64,000 nucleotides of DNA from Poriferisodalis sp965221195 (GTDB lineage: Bacteria; Actinomycetota; Acidimicrobiia; Acidimicrobiales; Poriferisodalaceae): NCBI GenBank assembly GCA_965221195.1, contig OZ244864.1, positions 558,001 to 622,000 on the forward strand, written 5' to 3'. A program made the translations under genes and the position numbers. The notes beneath the pieces are model-generated. The model did not search any database. It saw only the letters and a program-made list of their open reading frames with translations, and was not told where the DNA came from. Below are positions 56,408 through 63,018 of this stretch, in pieces (the first letter of the stretch is position 1; every line of letters begins with the position of its first letter).

Positions 56408-57508
56408 TCATCGGAAGGCCGAGGCCTGGCGGTCCATAGCGGCGCGCTGAGGTGTGCCGTCGGCGGGCACCTCATAAATCGCGGAAACTCTCCGGCGTCC
56501 GTCAGCACAACGGCTCATGTGGACCAGCCCGTCGAGGACAGATGCAACGTGCGTGCCGACATCGCCAACCGCACCACCAGCGCGAGCAAGCTGATCGAGC
56601 CGCCACAACGCGTGAGCGGGATCGTCGGCGTGCAGAGTAGAAACCGAACCCCGGTGTCCCGTCGTGAGCGCTTGCAACAGCGCCGCCGCTTCTGGACCGC
56701 GCACCTCACCGACTATGAGGCGGTCGGGTCGCATTCGCAGCGCCGCCGCCACCAGTTCGGCCATCGTCACTGCACCGACCCCATCGACGTTCGGTGGTTG
56801 GCCTTCGAGCCGCACGGTGCTATCGCCCAGTCGCGGCAGTTCCGCAGCTTCCTCCACAATCACCAGACGCTCACAAGGCGCCACAGCAGCGAGCAGGCTG
56901 GCCAACAGTGAGGTCTTGCCGGTGCTAGTGGGACCGAAGACGATCAGATTGGCCCGCCTGTCAATGAGCTTGCGCAGGCACGCCGCCTCGGCAGGGTCCG
57001 CCAACTCGTCAAGTTCACGCACATGCGCGGGAAAACGCCGCAACGTGATGTACGGGCCGTCCACCGCAACCGGCGGCACCGCGATATGGCAGCGCGTGCG
57101 ATCGTCAAGACGCACATCCACCATGGGCAGGCGCCGATCCACGCGGCGCCCAGTGGGACCTAGGAGATACTCCACGAGACGGTGTACTTCCGCAGCGCTA
57201 ATGCGGCCCGCTGCCGACAGACGGCCTCGACGTTCGATCATGATCGACCCCGGTCCGTTGATCATCACCTCGGTCACCTCGTCGTCAGACCAGATGTCCG
57301 CGAGCGGACCGACACCGTCGAGGCGGGCCAGCACTTCTGAGACGAGTTCTGCGGCATGGTTGCGATCAAGCAGCGGCGCGGCGGTGTCCACGGCCGCGGC
57401 GACGTCACGGGGTGCCGGGGCAGAACTCGGCAGGAATCGTTCGTGAATCTGCTCAACGAACGTCCGGCTCGCCGGGTGATGGCCGACTGATCGGCGCACG
57501 CGACTCAC
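56408..57508 (-). CDS. tadA: Tad pilus assembly ATPase TadA/CpaF
   Basis: 366 residues. VTEVMINGPGSIMIERRG is the CpaF N-domain signature; Walker A is GPTSTGKTS, followed by an Asp-box, Walker B (RLIVGEVRG) and a His-box (LTTGHRGSVSTLHADD). It powers pilus extension and possibly retraction. Start overlaps the tadZ stop (ATGA). Confidence 0.95.
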   Translation of the reverse strand: MSRVRRSVGHHPASRTFVEQIHERFLPSSAPAPRDVAAAVDTAAPLLDRNHAAELVSEVLARLDGVGPLADIWSDDEVTEVMINGPGSIMIERRGRLSAAGRISAAEVHRLVEYLLGPTGRRVDRRLPMVDVRLDDRTRCHIAVPPVAVDGPYITLRRFPAHVRELDELADPAEAACLRKLIDRRANLIVFGPTSTGKTSLLASLLAAVAPCERLVIVEEAAELPRLGDSTVRLEGQPPNVDGVGAVTMAELVAAALRMRPDRLIVGEVRGPEAAALLQALTTGHRGSVSTLHADDPAHALWRLDQLARAGGAVGDVGTHVASVLDGLVHMSRCADGRRRVSAIYEVPADGTPQRAAMDRQASAFR

Positions 57509-58137
57509 AAGAAGACATCCAGTGATCGCGCCGATTTGCTGCCACGATCCAGCAGCAGGCCTGCATCGGCCCAGCGCGAGATCGAGCGATCAAAGGCCAA
57601 GACTGCGTCGGCATGCCGTCCAAGAGCAGCCTCGATATCGGTAAGGCCTAATGCCCGCTGCGTGTCAGTAAGCACGATGACGTCGTCGACCTCGGCCACT
57701 AGTTCACGCGCTCGGTGGAGAGCTTGGTAGCAGCAGGTCAATGTGAGCAGACGCCGCACACGCGGACCCGACACCCGACTCAGTGCAGCGCGGCCACAGC
57801 CTGCATCGATGATGTTGACACGGGGCTTGCCTCCGAGCAGCGACCACAGCGTGTCCAATCGGGACATATCGATCTCACCGCTGCCGCGCGGCAACAAACT
57901 GATGCCCGGTGCCACATCGACCGCCAAGGCCGATACGGCTCCCAACGAGAGTTCGTCCGCTGCAGTCCATTCGGCGATGCCCGGCAGTTGCGGCGCAGTG
58001 CCGAGCACCACACCGAAATCGCCGCTGAGATCGGCCAGCACGACCTCACGACCGGCACGCTTCGCGCTGACAGCGGCCAGCAATGCCGTCACAGTGTTGC
58101 CGACGCCGCCTTTCGCACCTATGTATGCATAAATCAT
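57505..58137 (-). CDS. tadZ: TadZ/CpaE-like ParA-family protein with altered P-loop
   Basis: 210 residues. The N-terminal deviant Walker A reads KGGVGNT (9-15): the signature Lys9 is kept but the second Lys is Asn14. DLSGDFGVVLG and NIIDAGCGRAAL are the switch/Walker B segments, without a clear catalytic Asp pair. TadZ/CpaE proteins localise the pilus machine and often have weakened ATPase sites. It lacks the N-terminal receiver-like domain of many CpaE proteins. First gene of the tad operon; its ribosome binding site lies in a hairpin arm. Confidence 0.88.
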   Translation of the reverse strand: MIYAYIGAKGGVGNTVTALLAAVSAKRAGREVVLADLSGDFGVVLGTAPQLPGIAEWTAADELSLGAVSALAVDVAPGISLLPRGSGEIDMSRLDTLWSLLGGKPRVNIIDAGCGRAALSRVSGPRVRRLLTLTCCYQALHRARELVAEVDDVIVLTDTQRALGLTDIEAALGRHADAVLAFDRSISRWADAGLLLDRGSKSARSLDVFL

Positions 58138-58144
58138 TGATATT

Positions 58145-58183
58145 CCTAATAGTTATTCAAATTGTTTGAAAATGGGTATTAGG
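58145..58183 (-). promoter_or_regulatory. Concentric AT-rich palindromes covering the tadZ ribosome binding site
   Basis: An outer inverted repeat (cctaata 58145-58151, tattagg 58177-58183) encloses an inner perfect one (ttcaaa 58156-58161, tttgaa 58165-58170) with nearly the same centre. On the minus strand the downstream outer arm TATTAGG includes the AGGA Shine-Dalgarno, which ends 6 nt before ATG 58137. The stretch is clearly more AT-rich than its surroundings. Confidence 0.75.
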
Positions 58184-58340
58184 GGGACTCTTGCCGATAC
58201 GGCGCGGCGCGGTCAACTGGTTTTCGCGCGGCTGGTCGATCGTCGTTGTTCCACCGGGACTCCACCGTCGTCCCGCCAGCGCTCTCACTGGCGCTCCCAT
58301 TGGGGCTTCGGCGTTCGGTTGAGCCTCTAACCTGAGGGGC

Positions 58341-58436
58341 GGAGGTGTATGAGCGCCTGGTGGGCTCCCCCGCCTTCAAAGCGGGCGGGACGGGCGATCC
58401 CCGTCCGGCGGGTTCGATTCCCGTCCACCTCCGCCA
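58341..58436 (+). tRNA. selC: Selenocysteine tRNA (anticodon UCA)
   Basis: 96 nt with encoded CCA (58434-58436). The acceptor stem GGAGGTG pairs with CACCTCC, the T-stem GGCGGG with CCCGTC around TTCGATT (one G-T pair), giving the 13-bp stack typical of tRNA-Sec. The anticodon arm cccgc-cttcaaa-gcggg shows anticodon TCA. A long variable arm (ggacggg / cccgtcc around cgatc) follows. It inserts selenocysteine at UGA with SelB. No selA, selB or selD is in the window. Confidence 0.93.
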
Positions 58437-58437
58437 T

Positions 58438-58469
58438 CAACGGTGTGACCAAGCCAACGGTGTACCAAG
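58438..58469. repeat. Imperfect 15-bp direct repeat after the tRNA gene
   Basis: caacggtgtgaccaag (58438-58453) and caacggtgtaccaag (58455-58469), one indel, period 17, immediately 3' of the tRNA-Sec CCA. Confidence 0.8.
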
Positions 58470-58540
58470 TCAGTGGCTGTTGCCCCTAACATTCGCTGTG
58501 CCGATACTGTCGGCCTGCCCCTCACAGAGGACTAAGCGCC

Positions 58541-58615
58541 ATGAAAAAACTGCTGCTCGCCGTGATCGTCGGTGCCGTGATCGCCATCGTGGTCCGCCGC
58601 TTATCGGAAACCTGA
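58541..58615 (+). CDS. Putative 24-residue membrane peptide
   Basis: ATG 58541 to TGA 58613-58615 encodes a Lys-Lys start, one hydrophobic helix (LLLAVIVGAVIAIVV) and RRLSET. An AGAGGA site lies about 10 bp upstream. The MKKLLL-helix-basic pattern resembles small actinobacterial membrane proteins such as the DLW-39 family, but this one ends before the DLW part. Reading the TGA as selenocysteine would add only two residues before a TAG, so it is an ordinary stop. Confidence 0.45.
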   Translation: MKKLLLAVIVGAVIAIVVRRLSET

Positions 58616-58654
58616 GTCGGCTAGCGCAGCCGGGCCAGCCCCGTCGCCCAGCCC

Positions 58655-58678
58655 TGTCTCTGGATGCATGTCTCTGGA
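58655..58678. repeat. 10-bp direct repeat before the sigma factor stop
   Basis: tgtctctgga at 58655-58664 and 58669-58678, period 14, in the gap between the small peptide and the convergent sigma factor gene. Confidence 0.6.
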
Positions 58679-58699
58679 GGCACCCAGACGGGCGCTCCT

Positions 58700-59635
58700 T
58701 CAGATCGACAGCAGGTCGCGCGCGCCGGTGTCCGTGCTGGGATGACGCAGCTTGGACATCGCCCGGGCTTCAATCTGACGGATGCGCTCACGGGTGAGTT
58801 GAAAGTGCTCGCCGACCTCTTCAAGCGTGCGCGGCTCGCCGCGGTCGAGGCCGTAACGAAGCTTGAGAATTTCGCGCTCTCGCTCCTCAAGAGGTGACAG
58901 CAGTCGGTTGATTTCGCTCGGCAGCAACGTGGTGGCTGCCACTTCAAAAGGTGATTCGGCGGCGCGGTCTTCCACAACATCACCCAGTTCGGCATCGCTG
59001 TCCTCGCGCAGCGGTTCGGAGAGCGACAACGGTTCCGCAGCGAACCGCAGCGCCTCGGTCACTTTCTGCTCGGGCATGTCAACCTCAGCGGCCAGTTCGG
59101 TGAGCGTGGCAGGGCGGCCGTGCTTCACCTCAAGTCGAGAACGCGCTTTTTGCAGACGAGCCAACGTGTCGCCAGCATGCACCGGCAACCGAATGGTGCG
59201 ACCTGTGTTGGCAATGCCGCGGGTGATCGCTTGGCGTATCCACCACGTCGCGTAGGTCGAGAACTTGAAGCCTTTGCGCCAGTCAAACTTCTCGACTGCG
59301 TGCATCAGGCCAAGGTTGCCCTCTTGGATGAGATCCAGCAGCGGCAAGCCAGAAGCTTGGTACTTCTTCGCAATCGACACCACAAGCCGCAGGTTTGACT
59401 GCACGAAGGTCCGCTCGGCACGGGCACCTTGCTGCCGCGTGCGAACAAGTCGACGGCGCTGAGCGCTGGAAAGGTTGTCGGCAAGCTCAAGGGAATTCTT
59501 GGCGTCGATGCCCTTCTCGATCTGCTGGGCGAGCCGAACTTCGTCGTCCTTGTTCAGCAGCGGGTACTGGCCGATGTCGGTCAGGTACAGGCGGACGAGA
59601 TCTTCCTCGTCACGTTCGACCCTCTCTTTGGCCAC
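58700..59635 (-). CDS. RNA polymerase sigma-70 family factor (primary-like, group 2)
   Basis: 311 residues: region 1.2 (DLVRLYLTDIGQYPLL), region 2 (NLRLVVSIAKKYQASGLPLLDLIQEGN, FKFSTYATWWIRQAI), region 3 and region 4 with the helix-turn-helix (TLEEVGEHFQLTRERIRQIEARAM). There is no long region 1.1, so it is either a short primary sigma or a SigB/HrdB-like group 2 factor. GTG 59635 has a GAGGTGG site. WhiB proteins encoded nearby bind region 4 of such sigma factors. Confidence 0.93.
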   Translation of the reverse strand: MAKERVERDEEDLVRLYLTDIGQYPLLNKDDEVRLAQQIEKGIDAKNSLELADNLSSAQRRRLVRTRQQGARAERTFVQSNLRLVVSIAKKYQASGLPLLDLIQEGNLGLMHAVEKFDWRKGFKFSTYATWWIRQAITRGIANTGRTIRLPVHAGDTLARLQKARSRLEVKHGRPATLTELAAEVDMPEQKVTEALRFAAEPLSLSEPLREDSDAELGDVVEDRAAESPFEVAATTLLPSEINRLLSPLEEREREILKLRYGLDRGEPRTLEEVGEHFQLTRERIRQIEARAMSKLRHPSTDTGARDLLSI

Positions 59636-59849
59636 CGCGCCACCTCGCTGGTCGTCCCCCGCTGAGCCTTGCCTAAAGCCGCCGCTGTTCGGCTTGGCAA
59701 CGGCCGAGCGTACCGACGACTCACCTCATTACCTCACCTCTTGTCTGATCTCTTGCCTGACCTCCCTGCCTCACCGGGCCGGTTGCTAGCACACGAGCGC
59801 GTCCCATGGTCTGCTGTGCTTTGCGGTGGCGCGGGCCTAGGGTGAGCCA
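59636..59849. promoter_or_regulatory. Divergent control region between sigma factor and nadE
   Basis: 214 bp holding both promoters. It contains pyrimidine-rich short direct repeats, including ctcttgtctga (59738-59748) and ctcttgcctga (59750-59760), and repeated cctcacctc. I see no clear operator. Confidence 0.5.
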
Positions 59850-61610
59850 GTGGCGGTGCGTGTGGGATTGGCGCAGCTGAATCTTCGCCTCGGCGATCTC
59901 GGTGGGAACGCCAAGGCGATCATGGCCGCTTACGACCAGGCAGTCTCCGACGGGGCGCAGGTTGTGGTCTTCAGCGAGCTGGCGGTCACTGGCTACCCGC
60001 CTGAGGATCTGTTATTGAAACCTGCCTTCGTGAGGGAGGCAGCGGCGACGCTGGCGCAGATAGCCGACCATACGGGGCCGGTGCCTGCAGTGGTCGGCTT
60101 TCCTGAAGACACTGGGCTCAACGGGCCGGTGCGGTTGTGGAACTCGGCTGCGATGTGTTGGGACGGTGCGGTGCGTGGAGTGTTTCGCAAACATTTGCTG
60201 CCGAACTACTCGGTCTTCGACGAACGGCGTTACTTCATTGCCGGAACACAAGCAGGTCCGCTGCTGAAAGTCGGTGAGGTGGATGTGGGCGTGTCGGTGT
60301 GCGAAGACCTCTGGGGGCCGCCGCGCACTGCCGATGCCACCGCCGCCGACGGTGGACTGCCGTCAGTCATAGGAGGCGAAGCCGACACCAGCCCAGCGAT
60401 AGAACAAGTAGCCATGGGCGCGCAGCTGCTGGTGAACCTGAACGGGTCGCCGTACCGACGCGGCAAACAAACCGCTCGCGAAGCAGTCGCCGGTGCCCGC
60501 GCAACGGCACTGGGCGTGCCCGTTGTCTGTGTCAATCAGGTGGGCGGCCAAGACGAACTCGTCTTTGACGGAAGTTCGTTTGCATGCGATGCCGATGGTC
60601 GGTTGGTCTGCCGGCTTGAGGCTTTCGCCGAGCAGGTGGCAGTCTGCGAGATTCCCCTCGCCAGCGACTCAATCAGCAGCGGCATCACCGGCACTACCAC
60701 CAGCAGCAATGTGCTCGCAGCCGTGGGCGATCCGCGCTCGGAGGTCTGGCAGGCACTCGTGGTCGCCACGCGCGATTACGTACACAAGAACGGGTTCAGC
60801 GATGTGGTGATCGGCCTCTCCGGCGGCATCGACTCCAGTGCTGTCGCAGCGATTGCGGTCGATGCGCTAGGAGCGGCACACGTACACGGCGTCTCGATGC
60901 CGTCGCGCTATTCCAGCGAAGGCTCGCGCACCGACGCGGCGTTGCTCGCAGCGAATCTCGACATCGATATATGCACGCTGCCGATTGAGCCGGCTCACGC
61001 TGCGCTGACCGCGCTGCTGAACACTCACCTTGGCACGGCTGACAAGTCTGACGAAGCTGCCGAATCTGCCGACCTCACCGACCAGAACCTCCAAAGCCGC
61101 ATCCGAGGCATGCTGCTGATGGCACTGTCGAACCTGCACGGCTGGCTAGTGCTCTCCACCGGCAACAAAACTGAGACATCGGTCGGGTACGCAACGCTGT
61201 ACGGAGACACCGTCGGCGCGTACGCCGTCATCAAAGACGTGCCCAAACTGCTCGTGTACGAACTCTGCGAATGGCGCAACCTCCAAGGCGATGGCGAGCG
61301 CATCCCGCAGGCTTGCCTCACCAAGCCACCATCGGCGGAACTCCGTCCCGGCCAACGCGACGACCAGAGCCTGCCGCCCTATGAGCTGCTCGACCCGCTA
61401 GTGGAGGCCTACGTGGCAGGCGATCTCAGCGCTACAGAAGCAGAGCAAGAAGCGCTGCGGCGCGGCGCAGATGCTGATGTGGCACAGCGGGTAGCGCGTC
61501 TCGTGGACCTCGCTGAGTACAAGCGACGCCAGTCGCCGCCCGGCCCTCGAATCTCAGCCAAAAGCTTCGGCAAGGACCGGCGGATGCCGATCACCAACCT
61601 TTTCCGTTGA
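59850..61610 (+). CDS. nadE: Glutamine-dependent NAD+ synthetase
   Basis: Makes NAD+ from deamido-NAD+, ATP and glutamine. 586 residues from GTG 59850. The N-terminal nitrilase-type glutaminase domain has the triad Glu43, Lys114 and Cys151 (VCEDLWGP). The C-terminal synthetase domain has the ATP-pyrophosphatase loop SGGIDSS (324-330) and STGNKTETSVGYATLYGD. Length is at the shorter end of the two-domain type (actinobacterial NadE can be about 680). Ends convergently with the type II glutamine synthetase gene. Confidence 0.96.
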   Translation: MAVRVGLAQLNLRLGDLGGNAKAIMAAYDQAVSDGAQVVVFSELAVTGYPPEDLLLKPAFVREAAATLAQIADHTGPVPAVVGFPEDTGLNGPVRLWNSAAMCWDGAVRGVFRKHLLPNYSVFDERRYFIAGTQAGPLLKVGEVDVGVSVCEDLWGPPRTADATAADGGLPSVIGGEADTSPAIEQVAMGAQLLVNLNGSPYRRGKQTAREAVAGARATALGVPVVCVNQVGGQDELVFDGSSFACDADGRLVCRLEAFAEQVAVCEIPLASDSISSGITGTTTSSNVLAAVGDPRSEVWQALVVATRDYVHKNGFSDVVIGLSGGIDSSAVAAIAVDALGAAHVHGVSMPSRYSSEGSRTDAALLAANLDIDICTLPIEPAHAALTALLNTHLGTADKSDEAAESADLTDQNLQSRIRGMLLMALSNLHGWLVLSTGNKTETSVGYATLYGDTVGAYAVIKDVPKLLVYELCEWRNLQGDGERIPQACLTKPPSAELRPGQRDDQSLPPYELLDPLVEAYVAGDLSATEAEQEALRRGADADVAQRVARLVDLAEYKRRQSPPGPRISAKSFGKDRRMPITNLFR

Positions 61611-61701
61611 GCCTTTTGTGAGCCTTTGCTGAGCCTCTGCCGCTGAGAGAGAGCGCGCAGTCCTCGACTGGTTGAGATTGCGCGCGAAGTCTTCGACTGG
61701 T
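61608..61701. repeat. Two nested direct-repeat sets in the nadE/glnII convergent gap
   Basis: tgagcctttt/tgagcctttg/tgagcctctg recur at 61608, 61619 and 61630 (period 11). A 20-22-bp unit gcgcgcagtcctcgactggt (61653-61672) is repeated with changes at 61680-61701. No standard terminator hairpin with T-run is evident. Confidence 0.75.
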
Positions 61702-62714
61702 CAGGCCAAGGCTGCGCCGATGGTCTCGGTGAGCAAACCGGTCACCACGTAGGGATCAGCGTTGGCATTCGGACGGCGATCCTCGATATAGCCCTTGCCG
61801 TCTTGTTTGACCTGCCACGGAATGCGCACTGACGCACCGCGATCGGACACGCCGTAGCTAAACGTGTCGTAGCGCTCGGTCTCGTGCTCGCCGGTGAGCC
61901 TCAGCTCAATGCCATGGCCGTAGCCGACGATGTGTTTCTCAGGCTTGCCGGGAGCACCCAGCGACTCGGCTGCTTTCACCACCGCGTCGTAGTCCTCGCG
62001 CATTGCCTTGGTGGACACATTGGTATGCATGCCCGCGCCGTTCCAGTCGCCTTGCATGGGCTTGGCGGAAAGGCTGATCTCAATCTCGTGGTTCTCGCCA
62101 GCGCGATACAGCAAGTAGCGGGCTAGCCAGATCTGATCGCCCACTGTGAGGGCATCGCACGGCCCTATCTGAAATTCCCACTGGCCAGGCATGACTTCAG
62201 CGTTGGTGCCCGAAATGGACAGTCCTGCATCTATGCACCACGATGTGTGCTGCTCAACGACCTCGCGACCGTGGATACGCAGCGCGCCCACGCCGCAGTA
62301 GTAGGGACCCTGAGGTCCAGGGAATCCGTTGGGCGGGAAGCCCGAGGGCCATTTGCTGACCGGGTCGAGCATCGTGTATTCCTGCTCAAGGCCGAACCAG
62401 AAACCCTGATTGCCGTACTTGTCGAGGACTGCGCGGGTCTTGGCTCGCATGTTGGTGGGATGCGGTGCCATCGTCTCAGGCACGAACGTCTCGCACATCA
62501 CCATGATGTCGCTGCCACCGCGCAGCGGATCGGGGCAGGTGTAGACCGGCTTCAGCACGACATCTGAGTCGTCACCCGCAGCTTGGTTGGTGCTTGAACC
62601 GTCAAAGCCCCAAATACCCGGCGTCTCACCGTCGGCGAGAACCTTCGTCTTAGACCGCACCTCGGCTGTGGGCTCGGTGCCGTCCGTCCAGATGTATTCA
62701 GCCCGGTAGGCCAC
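61701..62714 (-). CDS. glnII: Type II (eukaryote-like) glutamine synthetase
   Basis: Joins ammonia to glutamate using ATP. 337 residues from GTG 62714, which has an AAAGGAG site at ideal spacing. EYIWTDG, WGFDGSSTNQA, FWFGLEQEYTM, SGTNAEVMPGQWEFQIGPCDAL, HTNVSTKAM and ELRLTGEHET match GSII, which is decameric and lacks the adenylylation loop of GSI. It is transcribed away from a type I enzyme that starts 304 bp upstream. Confidence 0.95.
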   Translation of the reverse strand: MAYRAEYIWTDGTEPTAEVRSKTKVLADGETPGIWGFDGSSTNQAAGDDSDVVLKPVYTCPDPLRGGSDIMVMCETFVPETMAPHPTNMRAKTRAVLDKYGNQGFWFGLEQEYTMLDPVSKWPSGFPPNGFPGPQGPYYCGVGALRIHGREVVEQHTSWCIDAGLSISGTNAEVMPGQWEFQIGPCDALTVGDQIWLARYLLYRAGENHEIEISLSAKPMQGDWNGAGMHTNVSTKAMREDYDAVVKAAESLGAPGKPEKHIVGYGHGIELRLTGEHETERYDTFSYGVSDRGASVRIPWQVKQDGKGYIEDRRPNANADPYVVTGLLTETIGAALA

Positions 62715-63018
62715 TGCATGCTCCTTTGCTAGATTCTGTTGCCAGAAATTGGTGAGATTGATGACGTATGCATAGGAGGAAGCCGCCAAGCCTGCTGGTC
62801 CGCAGACAGCCGACCCAGTCGGCGGCTGACACCGACATCCGTGGAACACGATACAAACGAGTCGGGATTTCCGGCCCGTTGCCCGAGTGTGAACAGCGCG
62901 TGAAACCAGCGGTCAACTCTGGATCGGCCGAGAACTCACCGCCAACAATAGTGCAGCAGCCTGTTGCCGCAGTGCTGCAACCAGTTGCCGCAAGGCACTC
63001 GCCCTAGGGGAGGCCACT
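62715..63018. promoter_or_regulatory. Divergent control region between two glutamine synthetase genes
   Basis: 304 bp. It must hold promoters for both genes; gttgccgca occurs at 62963-62971 and 62984-62992. A plus-strand frame at 62768-63007 could encode 79 residues but has no ribosome binding site and no recognisable protein character. I cannot identify a GlnR-type site by eye. Confidence 0.5.

Noticed and set aside
55113..56411. A 432-codon frame spanning tadC and tadB as a fusion
   Set aside because: The upstream half is a shadow of tadB in another frame; the ATG at 55757 with ATGA overlap gives normal TadC.
58613..58615. TGA of the 24-residue peptide as a selenocysteine codon
   Set aside because: Read-through would reach a TAG after two codons, so nothing is gained.
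62768..63007. 79-residue plus-strand frame between the two glutamine synthetase genes
   Set aside because: No Shine-Dalgarno, low-complexity composition, and it occupies the shared control region.
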